A model generated the notes under the pieces. It did not search any database. It saw only the letters and a program-made list of their open reading frames with translations, and was not told the DNA's origin. This document shows, in pieces, positions 23,354 through 33,897 of a stretch of DNA of 64,000 bases. This DNA comes from Miscanthus floridulus (lineage: Eukaryota > Streptophyta > Magnoliopsida > Poales > Poaceae), in NCBI RefSeq assembly GCF_019320115.1, contig NC_089584.1:102720320-102784319 (forward strand), given 5' to 3'. Every line of letters begins with the position of its first letter. The stretch's first letter is position 1. Both the position numbers and the translations under genes were made by a program.

Positions 23354-25191
23354 CTTGTATGATCTTTGGTTAGCCTAGAGGGGGGGGGTGAATAGGCTTG
23401 TTAAAACAAACTTAGGCAAATGTTAAATTCCACCCCACGGCACTGCCGCTCTGAGCCCACGGCACTACCGCTCTGTGGCACTACCACACCTACAGACAAC
23501 TTTGAGGCATAATTCAAAATCTATGTATGGAAACTTAGATAAGATAAATTACTAAAGTTCCTATAGGTATGTAGTTCACAAATCGATAGCTAGAAGTGGT
23601 AGGAACATCATACACAAGTAGATCGGCCACAAACCCTAGAAATCACCTTAACAACAATATAAAATGCAAGTGAAGTAAATCAAGCACAAGGTGATACAAT
23701 GATTTATCCAGTGGTTCAACTCACCACTAAGGCTTGTCTAAGTCCACGTTGTTGAGGTTAGCCACTAAGGCTTAAGGCTTTGCAACCCTTCCTCATTCTC
23801 AAGTAAAGAGGGTTAACTCTTGAGATGAGGGGTGAGTTTACTAGCTTCAAGAGATGGATACAAACCTCCCAGGACTGCCACACAAGTTGGCAAGCTCCAC
23901 GAGCGATGCTCTAGCCGGCTAGGAGCAAGCTCCAAGAGTAACAAGCACAACCATCGGCCAAAACTGAACCAAGTGCTCTTTTAAGTTGGGAAATCAGTGA
24001 ATCTGCTCTCTAATCCAGTTTGGCACCTTTTTCTCTCAAGAATTCATGGGGAAATCACAAGGGAAAGCTTGAGAGCTTTTGGGCGCCAATGAAGGAGAGA
24101 GAGAGAGAACAAGAGCTGAGCCAAAAACCATCGGTCTGAAAGACTGGGCGAGGAAGAAGATCGTTGTGAGAGAAGAGAAGAGGTAAAAATACCTTCCATG
24201 GTCCCAACGGTTAGATAAGTCATGGCAGTGCTGCATCTTACCCGCGGCAGTGCCACTCTGCATAAGCTTGGGCATTCGGTTCTTGGTTCGGTTCCTCTAT
24301 TTTAAAAGAAATTTGGTTCTTAGAAAATAGGAATCGATCGGTTCTTAAAAATTCTCGGAACTGACCATTTCGGTTTTCGATTATTTCGGTTTGGTTCCGG
24401 TTCTAACCGAACTAACCAAACTTTTTGAGAAGACCTCAAGGCAACAATAAATATACATGTTGTAAGGCAAATTTATGCAACACTATATTAATTTTTAATA
24501 ATAATAATTTAAAAGAAAATAATAGCAATATAGTAACACAAATATATATCAGGTCAAATATAAAACACCACACATAAACTAAACATAATCTTACAAAATA
24601 CATGTAAGAGAAGTATAATTCATGTAATTTAGTTCTTTCGGTTAATTCGGTTACCCAAGAGTAGGAACCGAATTTTCTTTAGTTATTTTGGTTCCTCAAT
24701 ATCAGGAACCGAATAAGGAACCAAATTTTTTGGTTTCGGTTCTTTCGGTTTCGGTTCTGGTTATTTTAGTTTGGTTTTTAGTTCTTGGTTACTTTTGCCT
24801 AGGGTTAGCTCTATAGCATAGCCGTGCCTCAAGTGCAGCACTACCGCACCAAGCCTGATAGCAGAGATAAAAGAGTGTTGAGCAAGCTGTCATGGCTGAA
24901 CTTTTGAGGATGCTTGTGTGTAAGATTGAGCACTTGGTAGCATAAGTTGGCTTAAGCATTTTGTCCTCCTTTATAGTACGGCTTTTCCTATATTCAAATT
25001 CAAAATATAAAAGAATATAAACTTTGTTTGAGTTTGAAGCCGTCAACATTGGTAATTGGGGGCTCCTCCGTTTTGTATGACATCCTCGATTCTAAAATCA
25101 CTGCTTGTCATCTTGATAAATTTCATTAGTCCTCTAATTGCATGGTTATTATCACCAAAACCCACAATTTGGGCTTGATTGCACTTTCAAA
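23354..25191 (-). repeat. 5' LTR of the minus-strand copia element
   Basis: On the minus strand it begins TTTGAAAGTGCAATCAAGCC (25192-25173) and ends with CTATTCACCCCCCCCTCTAG and ACCAAAGATCATACAAG before the primer site. A TATAAA box is at 24975-24970. An AT-rich insertion (24269-24802) lies inside; without it the LTR is about 1.3 kb. Short CACTACCGC/CACTGCCGC motifs recur at 23440-23490 and 24225-24255. Confidence 0.75.
24269..24802. mobile_element. Small AT-rich insertion with GGTTCGGTT motifs
   Basis: It begins near GGGCATTCGGTTCTTGGTT, ends near GTTCTTGGTTACTTTTGCC, and has CGGTTCNGTT-type repeats at both ends around an AT-rich middle. It separates two LTR parts that read continuously around it. 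The terminal repeats are weak and the target duplication is unclear (AAGCT/TAGCT), so its class is not assigned. Confidence 0.45.
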
Positions 25192-25654
25192 ATGTGAGAT
25201 ACATAAGTGTATGCTAGTTGTAGAATTTGATTGACTAGCATGCATAGGATGATAGCTAGACACTTGGTTTGTTTTCAAAGTATTACTAGTACCTTGCTTC
25301 TAATGTTGATCTCATGGGGTATCTACTATTCTTGTTTTCAAGTGGTATCTAGCTAACCATGGTGCTAAGGATGAACTTAAATGTGTAACTCTAATTGGTC
25401 ACGCTTCAAAGGTTTATTCTATACACCTTAGCACATCATTTGGTAGTAATTACTCTTCCACAATTCTAATCTATACATATGTGTAAGCTTTAAACCAAAC
25501 ACACTAACACATATGTAGGGGGGAGCTAATACTACCAATTCGGGTTTATGGTACTTGTCCAAAATCATTTACACATGATAAATTTGCTTGGGCAAGCAAC
25601 ATGAATCCAAAAGTGCTTAATTTCTATATCTTTTTAGAGTTGTTATCAATTACC

Positions 25655-25667
25655 AAAAAGGGAGAGA
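25655..25667 (+). other. Polypurine tract
   Basis: AAAAAGGGAGAGA lies directly before the LTR start TTGAAAGG. It is the second-strand primer site and fixes the plus orientation of this element. Confidence 0.8.
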
Positions 25668-26433
25668 TTGAAAGGTCCCTAGTTTAGTTTTGGTAATTGA
25701 GTGACAACATAGGTGAACTAATGTGTTTAAATGTAAGATACACTAGTGATTAGTCCATAGGTACACTTGTGTGAGCAACTCATGCCATGATGGGAAGATG
25801 GCTTGAATTTGTTGCAAGGCTCACACATGTGATGAAGGAGCCCATTGCATATGAGACATGACATTGAGTCATGTGACTAAGGTAGAGAAGATCAAGACAA
25901 GACTTGACTTGATGGACCGGTTGCAATTGTGAAGGGTAAGTTGAGTGATGACTTGGCGCCGAAGGACAAAAGCAATGGTGAAGAGCAAGTGAAGTCAAAA
26001 TCAATGAACCAATAAGGTCACATGATGATATGAAGTGGATCATATCATTTGTTGATCAAGGTTGGTGCTTGTGTTGCATCAACATTGGAAGAGATGGAAT
26101 GGAATGCGCAAGGCAAAGGTATATTTGTAGGGCATTTCATTTCACCAGCCATAGGTGTGTAGAGAAGTTTATGACCGGGTATAGGATAGATGACCGTACT
26201 ATTAAGAGGGGCAAACTTGTTTACATATCGGTCATCTAGTGCCACTCATGTGATCTAACTTTGCATCGTTGCTAGGATCAAGTGGCATGGTGAATTGAGT
26301 GACTAATCCTTTGGAAAAATGTTTGTGAAAAGCTAACACATGTGTATAAGGTGGTATATCACTTAGTGGTGTTGGCACATTTGCAAAGGAGAAGAAGTTG
26401 ATGAAGAAAAGGAGTTAAAAGCGCTGGTCATGG

Positions 26434-26650
26434 GGTGACCGGACGCGTCCGATATTGGGACCGGACACGTCCGGTGTTTAACCCAGGCTCGGCCAATGTT
26501 CTCGATGTGATCGAACACGTCCGATATTGGGACCAGACGCGTTCAGTATTCAGCCCAGGTGTGAACAGCTGAGGTAGGGGTGATCCAATTCTGGGGTGCG
26601 TCCAATCGGCAGTGACCGGACGCGTCCGTTCTGCCCCAGAACCTCTCGGT
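26434..26650. repeat. GC palindrome repeats in the LTR U3
   Basis: CGGACGCGTCCG, a perfect 12-base palindrome, occurs near 26441 and 26620. Related forms (CCGGACACGTCCGG, GAACACGTCCGAT, CAGACGCGTTCAG) lie between them, spaced by ATTGGGACC. Single-base changes, mostly at CpG, separate the copies. Confidence 0.7.
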
Positions 26651-27060
26651 GTGGTTTTTGACCCTGACCAGACTCTAAGTGCATCGAGTAACCTGATGCT
26701 AGGCCTAGTAGGGATTGAATTTGCAAAGCATTTCAGATCTCACCTTGACCCAAAACACGTCTCTATGGCTGAGATGTGGTCCAGTCTGAGGAGGTAGAGC
26801 ACGTGGTTGTGTGCAACTTGACGCTAGGTGCGTCTAGTCGGTCCAGAGTGGCTCTGTGGGCTCTCTGGACTTGACCTGACATTGCCCAAGGAGCGTCCGA
26901 TTGTTTTCTAACATCACGTCTGATCATATCTGTCAGAGCATGTAGAGAGAGCCGTTGGGTGCCAACGGCTAACTCATTTGAAAGGTCGCTACACCGAACA
27001 CGTCCGATCAGTAGGTAGATAGCCTAGTGAAGGGGTAACGGCTCTATTTGTTTGTGGGGT

Positions 27061-27068
27061 TATAAATA
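27061..27068 (+). promoter_or_regulatory. LTR TATA box
   Basis: TATAAATA about 1.4 kb into the LTR is followed by a conserved TTGGCTGGCCTTGG block. It is the likely RNA start region of this copia element. Confidence 0.6.
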
Positions 27069-29688
27069 TGAGCCTTGGCTGGCCTTGGGCTGGTAGCTAA
27101 GCACCCTTAAGCCTTGGTGGCTTGTGTAGGTGTGCTTGGGAGCCCTTTAACTCACATATGCTTGATAGTGATCATCCTTGAGTGTAAGGGTGATTCTAGT
27201 GCAATTGCATTGTGAGGTTGCATCGAGTGGCACTAGGTGATCGAGTTGCAAGCTGGTGATGCTTGTTACTCTTGGAGGTTGCCACCTCCTAAATAGCTTG
27301 GTGGTGGTTTCCATCGAAGCACACAAAGAAGATTGTGCGGTGCTCTAGAGAAGAGATTGTGAGGGGTGTTGTGCTCACCTCACGGGAGCTGCAAAGAGCA
27401 ACTCTAGTAGAGCAAGACACGAAGGCCGACAATGGTTTGGCCAGATCAAGTACTAGAGCTTATGGTAAGCACTCCATGTGGGAGAGTGTGACTTATGGGT
27501 CACCACTAGCAAGAGGACCAGCGACAACCTTGGAGCTTGTCTTAACGGGGACTAGCTTGGTGGCAACCAAAGAAACCTTAGGATAAAAATCATCGTGTCA
27601 ACCTTGTTCATCTCGCTGGTTTGCAATCCCCTTACACAAGCCTGTATTTACTTATTTATATATTGTGTTTGTGTAGTTGCTCTTGTAATTAGTTAGCTAG
27701 TGTAGCTTGCTAGCTACCTTCTTGCTTGTGTAGCATAGAAGTAGCTCCCTCGTGTAACTAGTTTACTTTTGTAGTAAATTAGTTGCCTTGATTAGTTTGT
27801 GTAGCTAAGTAAATTGAACCCTCTAATTTGGCTTGTATAGCCTTGTTATTGAGCATTGCTAGTTGTAACACCCTAAAAATTTGCATATTTTTGAAATAGG
27901 AGAAAATGTTTAATTAGGCATTTTGTGGCAACTTGAACTTAGGAAAAATAATAAATTTTATTAAATTAAAAACAAAAATAGGTCAACTACCATGAGTGTG
28001 CATTCATGCTGCTGCATAATGACTTTTGAATGGTTTGATTTGAAATCAAATTTCTACTTGATTTGAATTTTGCCTTCAAAATTGGTTTTAAAAATAGAAA
28101 AGGGATTTCTTTCTTCCTTCCTCGCTTTCAGCCTGGTTGGCCTGCTTCTAGCACCGGCTTTCTTCTCCTCTTCTCCCCGCTTGGGCTAAAGCCCAGCTGC
28201 TCAGCCTGCCATTCTTTTCCCTTCACAGGCCGCCGCTCTCCCTTTCCTTCAGCTCGGGTCGAAGCCTAGTGCCGCCCCACTCTCTCCTGCGCCGCACCGC
28301 AGTAGCCCAGCTGAGCATCGGCCTAGGTCACGTCGCATGCCATGCTGCGCGCCTTTGCTCTAGCCACTGACCGCCCTAGCCCATAGGTCAAGCCCTCCTC
28401 CTTCCCCACGCCGTGTCCGGCTCGAATACGACTGCGCCATCGCCAAGTGCCCGCCTCTACCACGAGCTTCGCGCCGTGCCTCTCAAGTAACCCCCGCCCC
28501 ATAAATATCTGCCCGAACTGCTCTGCCCTCCTTATCTCGCTTGGCCGCAAGCTCTTCGCCCATGCAAGCTCGCAGCTACGCCTCGCCCTAGCGCTGCCGT
28601 GAGAGCCACCGATCGCCGTGCCGCCTCCATTGCTCCTCGCTAGCTCCTCTTGGGTCCGGTGAGTCCACCGTCGCTCCCTCTATCTCCTAGGTTTTTTATT
28701 TCGTCGAACCGAGCGTTGTAGCCTCCAAACAGCAAGCTCTCCAATGGCACCGCCATCGCCCAACCATTGTCGATCCTGTTTCGGCGGCAATGTTTTTTAC
28801 CACCAGATCCAATCTCCGCCCTCCAAGTCTAATCCAATGGCTCCAGATCCAAGATACCCCTTCACTGCCAGTTTTTTAAAAACACCCTTACAATTATCTG
28901 TGACTTAACCCGTAGTCCAAAGCGCATTTTTAGATTTCATTTTCTTCTTTTGAAAGCGTATTTTAGTTCGGTTAGATTGAAAATACGTTTTCAGCTATTT
29001 ATAGTTTTGCCACTCAACGTGTTTTAACCATAAAATCTCCATTTTAACTCCGATTTGATCCGTTCAAGTTGCGTTAGGTTCATAATTAAGTAATATACAT
29101 GTTTATGCTACTATTAAGTAGGTTTCCAACTTTTAAAATTCAAGATTAGATTTAATCTATTATTTTACTATAGGAAATCTTGTTTAATTCATAACTTCTT
29201 CGTTTTAGCTCTGATTTTTGTGATCTTTGCGTCTGTGTTTTCGTAGCGAGATGTAGATTCGTTTCCCAAACTTTTTAGCTTAATTTTATGCTGTTGGTGT
29301 ACTGTTCTAATCTATAGCTTTGTTTGCTTTGCATGATTGCTCCTAGATGCTTGTATGTTGTTGTGGTTATCGAGTATAGACGGTGAGCAATTTATGGGAG
29401 ATCAAGGGTATGACTTTGACGAGCAGGACCAGTAGGAGTACTTTGCTCAAGGCAAGTATAGCATGGGATTATCCTTGTTTCCTATTCACTTTAATTCATT
29501 AAATTCATGTTGCATGTGTCGCCTTGATAGGGATCCCCTAGAATTGAACTTTTGCCTTGTTATCTACGGGTTATGCATTGGGTAGCTTTGCTAGTGCTCA
29601 ATTAAACCATGATCTTATAACTTGACTAATGGTATATGCAATAAACATTAAAATATGACTTTTTAGCAACTTGGAAACAGGGGGCTGG

Positions 29689-30100
29689 TGTCGATAGAAT
29701 ATGCTCGGTAGTCCACCGAGGGGTATCCCGCGATGGTAGATTTGTCGGTGGGGGTGCGCGTAATCAGGAACTAGATGGTGACACAAGGTGCAGAGACAGC
29801 AATTTAGATAGGTTCAGGCCATCTGATCGACGTAATACCTTATGTCCTGTGTCTTTGTTATATTGTATTAATCTAGACGACCAAGTAGCTTGATGTAGCC
29901 TATCCGCTAGGGGACCCTACCTCTCCTTATATACTCTAGAGGAGGTAGGGTTACAAGGTAAGTATCCTACTTGATACTATATAATATCTTGCGGTGCACG
30001 CCGAGCAGTGCCGTGCATGCCTTGATCTTATGGGCTGGGCCACCTCCGATGATGCGGCCTATGTGGTCTGTCGTGGGTATCCGGGGGCCATACCCCCATA
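29689..30100 (-). repeat. 3' LTR of element C
   Basis: It starts TGTCGATAGAATATG and ends CATACCCCCATA, where the other copy has CACA; this is a C-to-T change in the terminal CA. Confidence 0.85.
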
Positions 30101-30429
30101 GCTAGTCCCCGATCCTGATAGTAGGTGACGTAGTCACATGATGCCAGGGTCAGAAAGTAGAAGACTAGCCAAGCAGGCAGCCAGTCCCTAGGCATAGCCT
30201 CGAGATGAGAACAAGCACATTCACCGCGAGGTGAAGTGTGCCCACTTAGTCCCCAAGCCTGCTAGAAGATGAAGAATGAATCTTGTAGTAGGGTCAAAGA
30301 AAAAGAAGTCTGAAAGCTTGTCGATGTCGTCCGACATGTGCGTATTAAGACCCCAGATGTGCTGCCTAAGATCAGCACCCTGATCCGAATAGCATGGAGC
30401 AACTTGATAGCACACTGACAAGACGTAGC

Positions 30430-30990
30430 AAGATCTGACCACCAAGGGAGCACTGAGGAGCGAGAAGTCCCTAGCATCACTGGCGATGACCGAGCACCAA
30501 GGAACGAGGAGTCCCCGGCGTCGCTGGCGATGACCAGGCACCGAGGAGTCCCCGGTGTCACTGGCGATGACCGAGCACCGAGGAGCGAGGAGTCCTCGGC
30601 GTCGCTGGCGATGACTGAGCACCAAGGAGCGAGGAGTCCCCGACGTTGCTGGTGATGCTCAAGCACTGAGGAGCGAGGAGTGAGGAGTCTCTAGCGTAGG
30701 CGGCGATGACCAAGCATTGAGAAGCAAGGAGTCCCCGGCGTTGCTGGCAATGACCGAGCACCGAGGAGTCCCCAGCGAAGCTGGCGATGTCCGAGCACCG
30801 AGGAACGAGGAGTCCCTAGTGTCGCTGGCGATGACCGGGCACCGAGGAGTCCCCAGTGTAGGCGGTGATGTCCGAGCACCGACATAGCTGACGACGTCTG
30901 TGCAGTGAAGTGTGCCGACTTAGTCCTTGAGCACAAAGAATCCGAGGGCCGAGGAGTAACCGGCGTCGCTGGCGATGAAGCACATGCTCT
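30430..30990. repeat. Minisatellite in element C
   Basis: About ten imperfect units of roughly 43-57 bases are built from GAGCACCGAGGAGCGAGGAG, GAGTCCCCGGCGTCGCTGG and CGATGACC. The unit length varies because the GAGCGAGGA part is present or absent. Frames across it are repeat artefacts. Confidence 0.8.
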
Positions 30991-31773
30991 TGGTTTCCTA
31001 TCCGTTGAGCACCATCACGAAATGATTGCTACCCATTGATTAGTCCTGATGTTCTTATCTCAGGCATCTCATTTGATTTGATTATTGTCCGTTCCCTGTA
31101 GAGAAAGGGGTCAGAGGGCACTGGAGCAGAGACTGGCGGAGAAGCTGGCCACAGTCAGGAACGTGGAGGGCACGCCTCCATCGAAGCAGCAGCAGAAGCA
31201 GTGGGAGAACGCATAGGACGATGCTCCTGATAAAGTCTAAACCCTTATGTTAGGAGAGCCAGAGAGGAGATCTTCTGTCAAATTTTCCTTGTATTTTTGC
31301 GCGTGTCGTATGGAAGATCTAATATATTATTTATACAAAAATCATGTGAATTTGTTCAATGTGATGCCTTCTATATGAGCAAAAGTGGATTTGTCTAATT
31401 ATTTTAATTGTAATTATATCTATGTAGTTTTGCTGATAGTTTTTTTTGGGTAGGGTATGGTTTGTAAAATACCTTAGAAATGGTTTGGCCAACATACAAA
31501 CTGTCCGGAAATGTTTTAACTATCGGCGTAGGTCTTAACTGTCGGCAAAGGGTTAACTGTCGGTAAAGGTTTCAACTATCGGCGTAGGTAGACCGTTTGC
31601 CTACACATAAAGTGTCAGGGATTTTGTTAACTGTCGGCAAAAGTTTTGCCGATGGCTTCTAGCGCGACTGTTTCTAAACTGTCGGAAAAACTTTTCACGG
31701 CAGGTTATCTGTCGGCAAAGGTGCCCTTTGCCTATAATAGAAAGTGTTGGCAAAAGTATGTTGTGTTATAGTG
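30980..31773 (+). mobile_element. CACTA transposon remnant inside element C
   Basis: The right end reads GTTGTGTTATAGTG, whose reverse complement begins CACTATAACACAA, a CACTA-type terminus. Before it, 31500-31770 carries many AACTGTCGGCAAAG-type subterminal repeats in both orientations. At 31106-31214 lies an exon-like open stretch after a CTGTAG acceptor (RALEQRLAEKLATVRNVEG, then a Gln-rich end and stop), which looks like a last exon. No left CACTA end is visible, so it is truncated at about 30980. Confidence 0.65.
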
Positions 31774-32596
31774 GGAGTCCATGAACCGAGCGGTCCGACC
31801 AGTTAATCGGTGGGGAAGCCCGAGCACCAGGTGATTCGATCACCTAGATGATGATCCTACAATGCAAACATGTAGAACAGGTAGTATATGATGCACAAAT
31901 AAATAAACTCTAGAGAAAAATTAGCAATGGTGATGAAACGGCGTATGCAGTTCGGCGATCAGTTGGTGTGAAAATATATTTATGTTTAATATAAACCGCC
32001 CGAAGAGTTAGTGTGTAGCTGAGTCTCCAGCCCTAGCTAGCTCATAGTCCATAACGTCGAGCACGGAGCCTGTGCATGTGTAGGAGGAACAGGCGTCGCT
32101 AAGGAGCCGCTACCGACCACCCATAATGTAGAGGGCAGACGCTCATGCACGTGTAGGGAGGAGCCAGAGACAGGGCCGTCTCTGGAGGCGTCCGAGCATC
32201 AACATGACTGTTCAGGGGTTCAAAAAATCGTTTGGAGAGCAAATATGGAGAAAATAGTTTGGAGAAACATTATGGCGATATACGAAGATCAGAGAATATT
32301 TAGAAGAATATTAAAGCGTGACTTAGCTTTGGACAGACCGTCTGGTCGGTGGCATATGGCATTGTTTGGTCGGTGTTGGCGGTGAGCACCTATTGGCTAG
32401 TGAGTTGTTGGTGAAGGCGACCTCGGAGGTGGTTCCGAGATCGGATCTACTGTCACAAGGGCTGGTGTAGCAGTGATGAATCATCATCGTAGACCGACAT
32501 GGATCTCCATGAGATTGACGATGAGAACATGTTGTTGATTTGAAGTCCATCTAGCTCGCCATGGATCAAGCACACACCCCTACCTAGCACGCCAAC
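31774..32596 (-). other. Internal sequence of element C, no gene seen
   Basis: This is the untranslated leader side on the minus strand after the primer site. Short frames only; no gag motif and no clear repeat. Confidence 0.5.
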
Positions 32597-33009
32597 TATC
32601 GATAGAATATGTTCGGCAGTCCACCGAGGGGTATCCCGCGATGGTAGATTTGTCGGTGGGGGTGCACGTAATCAGGAACCAGATGGTGACACAAGGCACA
32701 AAGACAGCGATTTAGATAGGTTTGGGCCATCTTATCGATGTAATACCCTATGTCCTGTGTCTTTGTTGTATTGTATTGATCTAGACGACCAAGTAGCTTG
32801 ATGTAGCCTATCCGCTAGGGGACCCCTACCTCTCCTTATATACTCTAGAGGAGGTACGGTTACAAGGTAAGTATCCTATTTGGTACTATACAATGTCTTG
32901 CGGTGCACGCCGAGTAGCGCCGTGCATGCCTTGATCTTGTGGGCTAGCCAACCTCCGATGGTGCGGTCCATGTGGTCTGCCGTGGGTATTCGGGGGCCAT
33001 ACCCCCACA
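32597..33009 (-). repeat. 5' LTR of element C
   Basis: It starts TATCGATAGAATATG (terminal TG changed to TA) and ends CATACCCCCACA. It is followed by the target duplication and then by solo-LTR sequence (CAGTATTTAGCTAC) that also occurs at about 14119 in the palindrome copy. Confidence 0.85.
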
Positions 33010-33110
33010 GCTGCAGTATTTAGCTACTTTCTAAATGCTTCAGATTCCTCTCCCTAAGGACTTATCTGTAAGTGATCATCTAGGACTTACAACATAGCTG
33101 TGAGGGCTAT

Positions 33111-33519
33111 TGTTGATGTTTTACCACCGATAGCCTGCCATGAGGGTACCCGGGGCAGTATGTTCGGGCTTCAGCGTATGCTAAACTCGATGGTTAACGC
33201 AAGAGACAGTCAATTTATCCTGGTTCGGACCCTCGATCTTTGATCGAGTAATAGCCCTACGTCCAGTCGGCGTTAGCCTTTTGCATTGGATTGATTGTAA
33301 AGTGTTGTGTTGCATACAATTGTTCTCTGATCTCCCCCGATCCAAGGTGCCCTGCCCTCCTTTATATAGTTAGGAGGCCAGAATCCTAGTCGGTTTACAA
33401 TGAAAGTTCCTAGTAGGATTACAGAGTAATTCTACTACTAAGATTTATAGGACGAGAATCCTAATTGGACTAGGTCTTCTTCCTTCCTTGCGGGGTATCC
33501 TATGGGTCTCGTACCAACA
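33111..33519 (-). repeat. 3' LTR of element D
   Basis: It begins TGTTGATGTTTTACCACC on the plus strand and ends CGTACCAACA. The minus-strand TATA box (TATAAA) is at 33366-33361. It is 409 bases, the same length as the other LTR. Confidence 0.95.
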
Positions 33520-33690
33520 AGCTCCCGAGCACTTCATGGTTGAGTTCTAGAAATCTCGTCTTGTTCCTTCAGGTCTTGTCGAGTAGGAACAAGCGTCGTC
33601 CGAGTGCTTTCTTGAGTGAAACCATATAGTGCTTCTTGAGATCTTCGAGTGGTGTGTGCTTTTTGAAGAAAAAGTACATCCATCTAGGTG

Positions 33691-33844
33691 TAGCCCCCGA
33701 GCCTCTTGCTATTTGAAACAAGGAGCTGGAGGGTCTTGTCTTGAAGAAGTCTTCTTGGTGACGTGCGCTTTTTTGAAAAAAGTGCACTCACTGAGTGTAG
33801 CCCCCGAGCCTCTTGCTATTTGGAACAAAAAGTTGGAGGGTCTT
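33691..33844 (+). repeat. 48-base direct repeat, copies 1 and 2
   Basis: TAGCCCCCGAGCCTCTTGCT begins at 33691 and 33798, each followed by ATTTGNAACAA and TGGAGGGTCTTG. A third copy lies at 37319-37370, on the other side of the antisense gene and in the same orientation. Confidence 0.85.
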
Positions 33845-33897
33845 GAATCTAAGTTGTTTGATAGAATCATATACCTCTTCTTTTGCAGCCCCCCATC

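Larger units (their letters stand above)
16979..25191 (-). mobile_element. Ty1/copia retrotransposon, minus strand, truncated in RT
   Basis: Read on the minus strand the order is 5' LTR (25191-23354), primer site (23353-23342), gag, coiled-coil region, protease, integrase and reverse transcriptase. This is the copia order, with integrase before RT. The RT stops after QELVY at 16979, where the LTR end of element A begins, so the rest of RT, RNase H and the 3' LTR are not in the window. Stops and frameshifts show it is inactive. Confidence 0.85.
25669..27863 (+). repeat. 3' LTR of the plus-strand copia element, first part
   Basis: It begins TGAAAGGTCCC, with AATTGAGTGACAACAT soon after, as is common for Maximus-type LTRs. 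It holds GC-rich palindromic repeats (26434-26650) and a TATAAATA at 27061. The sequence continues at 45435 after the nested stack and ends near 45737 (TCACTCTCCTCTAG then CGACCCTACA). Confidence 0.75.
29689..33009 (-). mobile_element. Non-autonomous LTR retrotransposon, 3.3 kb (element C)
   Basis: LTRs of about 412 bases lie at 29689-30100 and 32597-33009, with about 35 differences by eye. Target duplications are GCTGG (29684-29688) and GCTGC (33010-33014). On the minus strand a primer site close to TTGGCGTGCTAGGTAGG follows the right LTR, and a TATATAAGG box lies in each LTR, so it reads leftwards. No gag or pol motif is seen. The inside holds a minisatellite and a CACTA remnant. It probably depended on proteins of a related autonomous element; the primer site resembles that of the gypsy element at 33111-44542. 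Confidence 0.75.

Noticed and set aside
24269..24802. Assignment of the AT-rich insertion to hAT or Helitron
   Set aside because: Terminal repeats and target duplication are too weak to choose a class.
30221..30936. Minus-strand frames with repeated SVIASDAGDSS-like units
   Set aside because: They are translations of the minisatellite, and the unit length changes frame; no protein is supported.
30430..30990. Possible CRISPR array
   Set aside because: Units are adjacent and of variable length, without unique spacers; this is a minisatellite in a plant retroelement.
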